From positions 5,270,001-5,334,000 of the forward strand of contig NZ_JAMZDZ010000001.1 in assembly GCF_024172085.1 (NCBI RefSeq): a DNA stretch of 64,000 nucleotides, read 5' to 3'. The notes below the pieces were generated by a model. That model was not told the origin of the DNA. It made no database searches and saw only the letters and a program-made list of their open reading frames with translations. Source of the stretch: Hamadaea flava (lineage in GTDB: Bacteria; Actinomycetota; Actinomycetes; Mycobacteriales; Micromonosporaceae). This document shows, one piece after another, positions 7,860 to 15,407 of this stretch; position 1 is the stretch's first letter; the number at the start of each line of letters is the position of its first letter. Position numbers and translations under genes: made by a program.

Positions 7860-9295
7860 ACCTGATCGTCGTCGGCGCGTCCCATCGCAGTGCGAGCGTG
7901 CCGCTGCTGGAGCGGCTGAGCGTACCGCCCGCCGAGCAGCACCGGCTGTTGCGCGGGCTCGTCGCCGGACCGCACGTCGCCGAGGTCGCCCTCGTCTCGA
8001 CGTGCAACCGCGTCGAGGTGTACGCGGCCGTCCCCGCCTTCCACCCCGGACTCAGCCAGGTCGTCGCCGCCCTGGCCGAGCAGTCCGGCGTGAGCGCGGA
8101 CGAACTCGCCGGAAGTCTCTACGTCCACCACGGTGCGGACGCGGTCTCGCATGTCTATCGCGTCGCCGCCGGACTGGACTCCATGGTCGTCGGCGAGGCC
8201 CAGATCCTCGGTCAGCTGCGCGATTCATACGCCACCGCCACCGAAGCCGAGGCGGTCGGCAGGCTGTTGCACGAACTGCTTCAGCAGGCGCTGCGCGTCG
8301 GCAAGCGGGCGCACGCCGAGACCGGCATCGACCAGGCTCCGCGCAGCATGGTGACCGCGGCGCTGGCTCAGGCCGGCACGCTCACCGGCGCCCGGGCGCT
8401 CGTCATCGGGGCGGGCGCGATGGGTTCGCTCGCCGTTTCGGCGCTGACGCGGGCCTCGGTCGACAAGGTGACCGTGGTCAATCGCGGCCAGGAGCGCGCC
8501 GAGCGCCTCGCCGAGCTGTACGCCGTGGAGGCGGCCCCGTTCGATCAGCTGCCGCGGCTGCTGGCCGAGGCCGACATCGTGGTGACCGCGACCGCCTCGA
8601 TCGGGCACGTCCTGACGGCGTCCATGGTCGCCGAGGCGGACGCCACGCCGATCATCGTCGACCTGGCCGTGCCGCGCGACGTCGAACCGGCCGTGAAGCA
8701 GCTGCCCGGGGTGACCGTGATCGACATCGAGCACCTCGCCGAAGCCGGTGGGGCGCACGGGCACGCGGCGCACATCGTCGAAGAGGCCGAGGCGATCGTC
8801 GCCGCCGAGGTCGAGGCGTTCCTCACCTGGCTGCGCGGTTCGCAGGTGGCCCCGACGGTGGCCGCTCTCCGGGCGCGCGCCGACGAACTCGTCGAGGCCG
8901 AGATGAGCCGCCTGGCGCGGCGCTCCGACCTGACCGCCGAGCAGCGCGCCGAGGTCGCCCACGCGATGCACCGCATCGTCCAGCGGCTGCTGCACGAGCC
9001 GACCGTACGCGTCCGCCAGCTCGCTGCCGGTCCGGGCGGAGAGGCGTACCCGAAGCTGTTGCGGGACCTGTTCGGTCTGTCGGTGCCGGCGGGAAGCCTG
9101 GGCGAGCCGTCGGGCGCGCAGTTCGGCGAGGCCGCGCCGACCGGCACCGCGATGCCCAAGGGGGAGAACGTCGCGGTGATCTTCGAGGCCGTACCGCCCG
9201 CGGACCCGCAGGAAGCGGGTCTGCCCGAGGCCGTCGAGCAAGAAGCCGGGCGGTGGCTGGGAGCCACGAGCCGGCAAGAGGATGGTGCGAAGTGA
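7856..9295 (+). CDS. hemA: Glutamyl-tRNA reductase
   Basis: A 479-residue enzyme that reduces glutamyl-tRNA to glutamate-1-semialdehyde with NADPH, the first committed step of C5-pathway tetrapyrrole synthesis. The catalytic cysteine is in ALVSTCNRVEVYA near residue 50. GLDSMVVGEAQILGQLRDSY is the family signature, the NADP domain starts at ALVIGAGAMGSLAV, and a helical dimerisation domain ends the conserved part. The final ~80 residues are a Pro/Ala/Glu-rich extension. The GTG start overlaps the rex stop and follows ggggagg by 7 nt. hemC overlaps its 3' end by 4 nt, consistent with one coupled operon. Confidence 0.95.
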   Translation: MNLIVVGASHRSASVPLLERLSVPPAEQHRLLRGLVAGPHVAEVALVSTCNRVEVYAAVPAFHPGLSQVVAALAEQSGVSADELAGSLYVHHGADAVSHVYRVAAGLDSMVVGEAQILGQLRDSYATATEAEAVGRLLHELLQQALRVGKRAHAETGIDQAPRSMVTAALAQAGTLTGARALVIGAGAMGSLAVSALTRASVDKVTVVNRGQERAERLAELYAVEAAPFDQLPRLLAEADIVVTATASIGHVLTASMVAEADATPIIVDLAVPRDVEPAVKQLPGVTVIDIEHLAEAGGAHGHAAHIVEEAEAIVAAEVEAFLTWLRGSQVAPTVAALRARADELVEAEMSRLARRSDLTAEQRAEVAHAMHRIVQRLLHEPTVRVRQLAAGPGGEAYPKLLRDLFGLSVPAGSLGEPSGAQFGEAAPTGTAMPKGENVAVIFEAVPPADPQEAGLPEAVEQEAGRWLGATSRQEDGAK

Positions 9296-10257
9296 AGCTT
9301 CGTCTGGGGACCCGGGGTTCCGCCCTGGCGAAGGCCCAGTCGCAGATGATCGCCGACGCGGTGACCGCGGCGACCGGCCGGACCGTGGAACTCGTGGAGA
9401 TCGTCACGCCGGGCGACCGGTCGGCGGCGCCGGTGCAGCGCCTCGGCGTCGGGGTGTTCGTCTCCGCGCTGCGGGACGCCTTGCAGGCCAAGGAGATCGA
9501 CTTCGCCGTCCACTCCTACAAGGACCTGCCGACCGCGCCGGTGGACGACCTGATCATCGCGGCTGTACCGGAGCGGGCGGACCCACGGGACGTCCTGGTC
9601 GCCCGGGACGGGCTGACCCTGGCCGAGCTGCCGCCCAGCTCGGTCGTCGGCACCGGCGCCCTGCGGCGGATCGCCCAGCTCCAGGCGCTCGGACTGGGCT
9701 TGCGGACGACCCCGATCCGGGGCAACGTGGATTCTCGGTTGCGACGTGTCGCGAGCGGTGAACTGGACGCGATCGTGCTGGCCAAGGCTGGTCTCGATCG
9801 CCTCGGCCGGTCCGCCGAGGCGACCGAGGCGCTCGACCCGATGCTGATGCTGCCCGCTCCCGCTCAGGGCGCGCTGGCGGTGGAGTGCCGGGCCGACGAC
9901 AACGACCTGGTGGAGGCGCTGAGCGCGCTCGACCACCCGGCCACGCGGGCGGCCGTCGCCGCCGAGCGTGGTCTGCTCGCCCAGCTCGAGGCCGGCTGCT
10001 CCGCGCCGATCGCGGGCTTGGCGGAAATAAGTGAAGACGAGATCTACCTGCGCGGCGCGGTCTTCAGCGAAGACGGCCGTCACGCCATCCGGCTGTCGCG
10101 CACGGGCACCATCGCCGACGCCGATCAGATCGGCCGGCTTCTCGCCGCGGACCTGCTCGCGGCGGGCGCAGATCGCCTCTTCTCCGTCGGCGGCGGCGTG
10201 CCGTCGGGGGATGGGGAGACGGATGAGAATGATGCTGTACCTGGGAGTGCACAATGA
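9292..10257 (+). CDS. hemC: Porphobilinogen deaminase (hydroxymethylbilane synthase)
   Basis: A 321-residue enzyme joining four porphobilinogens into hydroxymethylbilane. It shows KLRLGTRGSALAKAQ at the N-terminus, HSYKDLPT with the catalytic Asp region, GTGALRR and PIRGNVDSRLRR for substrate binding. EAGCSAPIAG carries the cysteine that holds the dipyrromethane cofactor (near residue 240). The GTG start overlaps the hemA stop by 4 nt, and the ATG of hemD overlaps the hemC stop (ATGA). The last ~25 residues are acidic and variable. Confidence 0.95.
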   Translation: MKLRLGTRGSALAKAQSQMIADAVTAATGRTVELVEIVTPGDRSAAPVQRLGVGVFVSALRDALQAKEIDFAVHSYKDLPTAPVDDLIIAAVPERADPRDVLVARDGLTLAELPPSSVVGTGALRRIAQLQALGLGLRTTPIRGNVDSRLRRVASGELDAIVLAKAGLDRLGRSAEATEALDPMLMLPAPAQGALAVECRADDNDLVEALSALDHPATRAAVAAERGLLAQLEAGCSAPIAGLAEISEDEIYLRGAVFSEDGRHAIRLSRTGTIADADQIGRLLAADLLAAGADRLFSVGGGVPSGDGETDENDAVPGSAQ

Positions 10258-11834
10258 CCCGCACCCGTAAACCGGCCGGCCACATCGCCTTCGTCGGAGC
10301 CGGACCGGGCGATCCCGGCCTGGTCACCCGCCGGGCCTACGACGCCTTGGCCGACGCCGACCACGTCGTCTACGACCGGGGCGTGCCCGACACGCTCCTC
10401 ACCGCGCTGCGGGAGGTGGTCCCGGCCGAGGCCGAGTGGTCGCCTGCCGAGGGCGCGCCCGGCGACGTCGCGAAGGTGCTCCTCAACGAGGCCAAATCCG
10501 GCCGCAACGCGGTCCACCTCGTCTCCGGCGACCCGTTCGGCCACGAGTCCGTGGTCCGCGAAGTCCAGGCGGTCGCCCGGACCGCCGTCCGCTTCGCCGT
10601 CGTCCCGGGGGTGAGCCAGGCCGCGGGCGTCGCGACCTACTCCGGGGTCCCGCTCGCCGGGGTGCGCACGACCGCGGACATCGAAGACATCGCCGAGGTC
10701 GACTTCCCGGCCCTCGCGGCGGGCCTGCGCCGTGGGTCGATCGCGCTCAGCGTCGACGCCGGCGATCTCGCGTCGGTACGCGACGGGCTGCTGGCGAGTG
10801 GCGTCGAAGGGTCGACGCCGGTCGCGATCACCGGCGACGGAACCGGCGAGACGCAGTACACGACGGTATCGACCGTCGACAGCTTCGTCGCCGCCGCGCT
10901 CGGCTTCAGCGGCCGGGCGGTGCTCTCCGTCGGCTCCGGCGTCCAGCTGCGGGACAAGCTCGGCTGGTGGGAGAACCGTCCGCTCTACGGCTGGCGTGTC
11001 CTCGTACCGCGGACCAAGGAGCAGGCCGGCGCGATGAGCGAGCGGCTGCGGGCGTACGGGGCGATCCCGTGCGAGGTGCCGACCATCGCGGTCGAGCCGC
11101 CGCGTACGCCGGCGCAGATGGAACGCGCCATCAAGGGCCTGGTCGACGGCCGGTACGCCTGGACGATCTTCACCAGTGTGAACGCCGTCAAGGCGGTCTG
11201 GGAGAAGTTCGCCGAGCACGGGCTGGACGCGCGCCACTTCGGCGGCGTGAAGATCGCCTGCATCGGCGAGGCCACCGCGGAAGCCGTCCGGTCCTTCGGC
11301 ATCCAGCCGGAGCTGATCCCTGGCACCGAGCAGACCTCGGAAGGCCTGCTCGCCGAGTTCGCCCCGCACGACGAGATGCTCGACCCGGTGGGCCGCATCC
11401 TGCTGCCGCGGGCCGACATCGCGACGGAGACCCTGGTCGCCGGGCTGACCGAGATGGGCTGGGAGGTCGACGACGTGACGGCGTACCGGACCGTCCGGGC
11501 CGCGCCGCCGCCGGAGGAGATCCGCAACGCCATCAAGCAGGGCGGGTTCGACGCGGTCCTGTTCACCTCGTCGTCGACCGTCCGGAACCTGGTCGGCATC
11601 GCGGGCAAGCCGCATCAGCGGACCGTCGTCGCGGTGATCGGGCCGAAGACGCACGACACGGCGATCGAGTTCGGTCTCCGGGTCGACGTCCAGCCCGAGC
11701 ACGCCTCGGTGCCGGACCTCGTCGAGGCGCTCGCCTCGTACGCGGTCGAGCTGCGCGAGAAGCTCGCCACCATGCCGGCCAAGAGCCGTCGCGGTTCCAA
11801 GGTCCAGGGGCCGACGGCACTGCGCTTCCGCTGA
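10254..11834 (+). CDS. hemD: Uroporphyrinogen-III synthase fused to a methyltransferase-like domain
   Basis: A 526-residue fusion. Residues about 9-240 resemble the SUMT/CobA methyltransferase fold ([46 protein letters not shown]). The SAM loop GDPFVFGRG of true SUMTs is degraded to GDPFGHES, so methyltransferase activity is doubtful. Residues about 245-500 are the HemD domain ([46 protein letters not shown]), which closes hydroxymethylbilane to uroporphyrinogen III. The same fusion is usual in actinobacterial hem operons. The start overlaps the hemC stop. A second HemD-domain protein in the window (45038-46156) is a regulator. Confidence 0.92.
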   Translation: MTRTRKPAGHIAFVGAGPGDPGLVTRRAYDALADADHVVYDRGVPDTLLTALREVVPAEAEWSPAEGAPGDVAKVLLNEAKSGRNAVHLVSGDPFGHESVVREVQAVARTAVRFAVVPGVSQAAGVATYSGVPLAGVRTTADIEDIAEVDFPALAAGLRRGSIALSVDAGDLASVRDGLLASGVEGSTPVAITGDGTGETQYTTVSTVDSFVAAALGFSGRAVLSVGSGVQLRDKLGWWENRPLYGWRVLVPRTKEQAGAMSERLRAYGAIPCEVPTIAVEPPRTPAQMERAIKGLVDGRYAWTIFTSVNAVKAVWEKFAEHGLDARHFGGVKIACIGEATAEAVRSFGIQPELIPGTEQTSEGLLAEFAPHDEMLDPVGRILLPRADIATETLVAGLTEMGWEVDDVTAYRTVRAAPPPEEIRNAIKQGGFDAVLFTSSSTVRNLVGIAGKPHQRTVVAVIGPKTHDTAIEFGLRVDVQPEHASVPDLVEALASYAVELREKLATMPAKSRRGSKVQGPTALRFR

Positions 11835-11853
11835 TCCTCGCGAGGAGGAGATC

Positions 11854-12828
11854 ATGGGTTTTCCGGAGATCCGGCCGCGCCGGCTGCGGACCACTCCCGC
11901 CATGCGGCGGCTGGTCAGTGAGACGCGGCTGCATCCGGCCGAGTTGATCCTGCCGATGTTCGTCAAGGAGGGCTTGACCGAACCTCGGCCGATCGCCTCG
12001 ATGCCCGGGGTCGTGCAGCACTCCCGGGAGTCCCTGCGGAAGGCCGCCGCCGAGGCGGTCGAGGCGGGCGTCGGCGGCATCATGCTGTTCGGCATCCCGC
12101 TGGCCAAGGACCCTACCGGGTCGGGTGGGATCGACCCGGGCGGCATCCTCAACGTCGCCGTCCGCGACGTCGTCTCCGAGGTCGGCTCGTCGACGGTGGT
12201 CATGAGCGACCTGTGCCTCGACGAGTTCACCTCGCACGGGCACTGCGGCGTGCTGGCGGCGGACGGATCGGTCGACAACGACGCCACCCTGGACGCGTAC
12301 GCGCAGATGGCGGTCGCGCAGGCGGCGGCCGGCGTACACGTGGTGGGGCCGTCGGGGATGATGGACGGCCAGGTCGGCGTGGTACGCCGGGCGCTGGACG
12401 AGGCCGGGTACGCCGACGTCGCGATCCTCGCGTACGCCGTCAAGTACGCGTCCGCGTTCTTCGGCCCGTTCCGCGACGCGGTGGAGTCGTCGCTGGAGGG
12501 CGATCGGCGTACCTATCAGCAGGACCCGGCGAACCTGCGGGAGTCGCTGCGCGAGGTGGAGCTGGACGTCGCCGAGGGTGCCGACATGGTGATGGTGAAG
12601 CCGGCGTTGCCCTACCTCGACGTCGTGTCCGCTGTCCGGCAGCGCGTCGACGTGCCCGTGGCGGCCTACCAGGTCAGCGGCGAGTACGCCATGGTCGAGG
12701 CGGCCGCGGCGAACGGCTGGCTGGACCGGGACCGGGTCATGCTGGAGACGCTGCACTCGATCAAACGAGCCGGTGCCTCCATGATCCTGACCTATTGGGC
12801 CGTGGACGCGGCCCGCCGCCTGCACTGA
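11854..12828 (+). CDS. hemB: Delta-aminolevulinic acid dehydratase (porphobilinogen synthase)
   Basis: A 324-residue enzyme condensing two 5-aminolevulinates to porphobilinogen. The two active-site lysines are in [14 protein letters not shown] and [12 protein letters not shown]. The metal-site loop reads [14 protein letters not shown]: the first and third Zn-ligand cysteines remain, while the middle one is Asp, a variation I recall in other actinobacteria. The ATG follows gaggagg-type purines and lies 19 bp after hemD, so it is the last gene of the rex-hem operon. It acts before hemC in the pathway. Confidence 0.95.
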   Translation: MGFPEIRPRRLRTTPAMRRLVSETRLHPAELILPMFVKEGLTEPRPIASMPGVVQHSRESLRKAAAEAVEAGVGGIMLFGIPLAKDPTGSGGIDPGGILNVAVRDVVSEVGSSTVVMSDLCLDEFTSHGHCGVLAADGSVDNDATLDAYAQMAVAQAAAGVHVVGPSGMMDGQVGVVRRALDEAGYADVAILAYAVKYASAFFGPFRDAVESSLEGDRRTYQQDPANLRESLREVELDVAEGADMVMVKPALPYLDVVSAVRQRVDVPVAAYQVSGEYAMVEAAAANGWLDRDRVMLETLHSIKRAGASMILTYWAVDAARRLH

Positions 12829-12896
12829 TCCACCGCGGCGTGCGCCTCGCACCGGTCCGCCTCGCATCGCGGCGTCCGCCTCGCGAGATGAGCACT

Positions 12897-12951
12897 GGAT
12901 CAGGGTTCTGTGTCGAATCTTGGGTCAAGATTCGACCGGGAACCCTGATCC
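12897..12951. repeat. Palindromic repeat family A, copy 1
   Basis: 26-nt arms (12897-12922 and 12926-12951) beginning GGATCAGGGTTC and ending GAACCCTGATCC, around a 3-nt loop. Only an internal 3-nt block (TGT against CGG) fails to pair. It sits between convergent hemB and a GNAT gene. Copies 2 and 3 are at 38695-38742 and 43772-43832. Confidence 0.85.
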
Positions 12952-13071
12952 GCCGCAGATTCCGGCGGCCGCAGATTCCGGCGGCGGCGGTCGGCGACGG
13001 GGTCGGGCGGTGCGGGCCCGGCGGCGAGGTCCGTGGCGGGGTCCGGTGGCGGGGATCGGGCGGGTGATCGG

Positions 13072-14154
13072 TCAGGCGATGCCGAGGGCGCGAGCCAGGT
13101 CGGGCACGTCGGCCTCGAATTCGAGCCAGTCGCGGTCCGCGCCGAAGCCTAGCTCGGCGTTGACCTTGAGCAGCGGTTCGTTGACCGCCGCGTTCCAGGT
13201 CTGCACCTGCCGCAGCGACGGCACCGCCGAGCGGAGCTCGAACAGCATCCGGGCCTTGATCGCGCGGCCGACGCCGTAGCCCCGGTGCTCCGGCACCACC
13301 ACGGTGTCGTATTGATCGGCCCGCGTCGGACGCTGCTCGGGCACCACGACCTCGGTGAGCCCGGCGACCACGCCGGTGCTCTCGTGCACGGCCACGACGA
13401 TGTAGGGGCGCAGCCCGCGCGCGTGGAGGCAGGACAGGCTCGCCCGCAACCGGTCCGGCTCGTAGGAGCTGGGCCGCAGGTCGAGATCGCCGAGATCGAC
13501 GTCCTGCACCTCGGCCTTGGCCGTCGCGTACGCCTCGATCAGCTCGTCGGGCGGCGAGTCCGGGTAGAACCGGATGGAGTAGCCGGTGGCGACGCCGTTG
13601 GCCAGCTCGCCCAGGGCGTACCAGTCGACGGTGTCGAGGTCGAGCACGCTGCGCTGCTCGGTGAAGGCCCTGCGGAAGCCTAGGCCGGCGTAGAACTCGA
13701 CGCCTGGCGTGCCCCCCGGCACCTCGACGCCGATCGCCTGGAAGCCCTCGGAATGGGCGCGGCTGACCACCGCGTGCAGAAGTGTCCGGCCGAGTCCCCG
13801 CTTGCGCATTTCGGGGTGCACGATGCACTCGACCACGCCGATGTCGCCGAGCAGCAGAATGCTCGCGAAGCCCAGCAGCGGGACGCCCCGGGCGAGATCG
13901 CCTTCCTCTTTCTCGGCGATCCAGGTGATCTTGCGCTCGCCCGGCATGGTGACCGAGAGATATTCGCGCATCAGTACATCGCGCCACGGCGGATCATCGG
14001 GGAGGTCGACGCTCATCACGGCATTGAGCGTCTCTACCACGGTGGATATCTCGGTGGCCGTCGCGACTCGGGGATCCCACTCGCGAAGCTTCACCTGTTC
14101 AGCTTGCACGCTGCAAGGTGCCTTGGGAAGGCCCAAGTTTTCTCCACAGTGCAT
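13072..14154 (-). CDS. Two-domain GNAT acetyltransferase
   Basis: A tandem GNAT protein of about 340-360 residues. The first domain carries VECIVHPEMRKRGLGRTLLHAV (acetyl-CoA pyrophosphate loop RxxGxG). The second carries YDTVVVPEHRGYGVGRAIKARML and WNAAVNEPLLKVNAELGF. This tandem layout resembles mycothiol synthase-like and other actinobacterial GNATs. The substrate cannot be inferred. The start is uncertain: ATG at 14154 gives 20 N-terminal residues that do not look conserved, while GTG at 14094 (VKLREWDPRV) starts at the fold. Neither has a good ribosome site. It follows the lytic transglycosylase gene by 16 bp on the same strand. Confidence 0.8.
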   Translation of the reverse strand: MHCGENLGLPKAPCSVQAEQVKLREWDPRVATATEISTVVETLNAVMSVDLPDDPPWRDVLMREYLSVTMPGERKITWIAEKEEGDLARGVPLLGFASILLLGDIGVVECIVHPEMRKRGLGRTLLHAVVSRAHSEGFQAIGVEVPGGTPGVEFYAGLGFRRAFTEQRSVLDLDTVDWYALGELANGVATGYSIRFYPDSPPDELIEAYATAKAEVQDVDLGDLDLRPSSYEPDRLRASLSCLHARGLRPYIVVAVHESTGVVAGLTEVVVPEQRPTRADQYDTVVVPEHRGYGVGRAIKARMLFELRSAVPSLRQVQTWNAAVNEPLLKVNAELGFGADRDWLEFEADVPDLARALGIA

Positions 14155-14170
14155 GCTCGACTACTCAATG

Positions 14171-15172
14171 TCATGCCCGGCTCTTCTGGCCGTACGTGTT
14201 CGCAGCGTCGAAAACCTGCTGCGCCTTGGCCGAGAGATCGGGGAACGTCTTTATCGCGGCGTTCCAATTCGCTGCTTGCGAGAGGTCCTTATTGGCCTCG
14301 CAAAGTTTCGTGGCGGCCGCCAATGCCGCATCGTCGATGTCGTTCGGATCGACGAGCCCATCACTGTCCGCATCCACGGCATACGCGCGCCACGCGGTCG
14401 GCACGAATTGCAGGGGTCCGACGGCGTGATCCCAAGCGCGGTCGTTGTCCAGCGCGCCAGCGTCGGTGTCGGCGACCTTCGCCCGGCCCGCCTTGCCGTC
14501 CAGCGCCGGACCGACGATCGGGGGCAGTACGCGCCCGTCCGGACCCAGCGTGGAGGCGCCCACCCGGCCGTGGTTCGTCTCGATCTTCCCGATCGCGGCG
14601 ATCGTCGACCATCGCAGGTTGCAGCTCGGCTTCCGGCTCGTCAGCACGTACTCGGCGTACGCGTACGCGCGCAGTGCCACCGGCGGGATCTCCACCTTGA
14701 CGGCCAGCTTGTCCGCCCACTCGGTGAGCCCGGAGTTCGGCGGCAGCGGCGAGGTCGTGGTGGTCGGGAAGGGGCTGAAGCTGGCCTCGCCGGTGCCGCT
14801 CGGCGCGGCCGAGGTGGGCGTGGTGGACGCCGAGCTGTCCTGCGCCACCGGTACGCCGCCGGTGGGGGCGAGCCAGACGGCCACCAGCACGACTCCGGTG
14901 ACGATGGCGGTGACGAACAGGCCGCCCGCGACGAGCCGGCCCTGCGGCCGCCGGGCTGCCCCGATCGCCGTACGCCCGCCGGCGGCGACCTTGCGCCCGG
15001 CCGCCGTGACCGCCGGCCGGAGCTTCGGCACGGACTGCTGGGCGGACTGCTGGGTGGACTCGTCGGCGACGTGCTTCCCGGCGTGCTTCCCGACCTGGTC
15101 CCCGGCCGGTTCCCCGGAGACGGGCGCGGCCGGAGGGGTCTCGGGTTCGCGGGTGGGTTCAGGGGTCGTCAC
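14171..15172 (-). CDS. Membrane-anchored lytic transglycosylase
   Basis: A 333-residue protein with a cytoplasmic Pro/Glu/Gln-rich start, a transmembrane helix near residues 83-103 (LVAGGLFVTAIVTGVVLVAVWLA) and a Ser/Thr/Pro linker. The C-terminal MltB-type murein transglycosylase domain has catalytic Glu in IAAIGKIETNHGR, AVGPLQFVPTAWRAY, and DSDGLVDPNDIDDAALAAA. It would cleave peptidoglycan glycan strands with 1,6-anhydro product formation during wall turnover. The GTG start has CATACT ending 7 nt upstream and no ribosome site, suggesting a leaderless message. It diverges from the cyclase/ATPase regulator gene. Confidence 0.88.
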   Translation of the reverse strand: MTTPEPTREPETPPAAPVSGEPAGDQVGKHAGKHVADESTQQSAQQSVPKLRPAVTAAGRKVAAGGRTAIGAARRPQGRLVAGGLFVTAIVTGVVLVAVWLAPTGGVPVAQDSSASTTPTSAAPSGTGEASFSPFPTTTTSPLPPNSGLTEWADKLAVKVEIPPVALRAYAYAEYVLTSRKPSCNLRWSTIAAIGKIETNHGRVGASTLGPDGRVLPPIVGPALDGKAGRAKVADTDAGALDNDRAWDHAVGPLQFVPTAWRAYAVDADSDGLVDPNDIDDAALAAATKLCEANKDLSQAANWNAAIKTFPDLSAKAQQVFDAANTYGQKSRA

Positions 15173-15407
15173 GCCGTCGAGTATGGCCTATGCGGCCAGA
15201 TCTGGCCGTTCGGCCCACATCCGGCCGCCCTGGTCCTCGTTTTGTGAGATGCACGCCGCCGCCATCCCACCGACGCGTCGCCTTCGCCTCCACCGCACTC
15301 GAACTGGGTAGGACCTTGGATGGATCAGTTGCCGTCCGTTCCGGCGATGGCGCGATGACCTCGGCGTCGGACAGCATGAACCGACTTCCAGGGGGGCGGA
15401 GGTTTTC

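Noticed and set aside
7699-9291. Frame upstream of and continuous with hemC, overlapping hemA
   Set aside because: Only the part from GTG 9292 is hemC; the upstream stretch is the Arg-rich out-of-frame reading of hemA.
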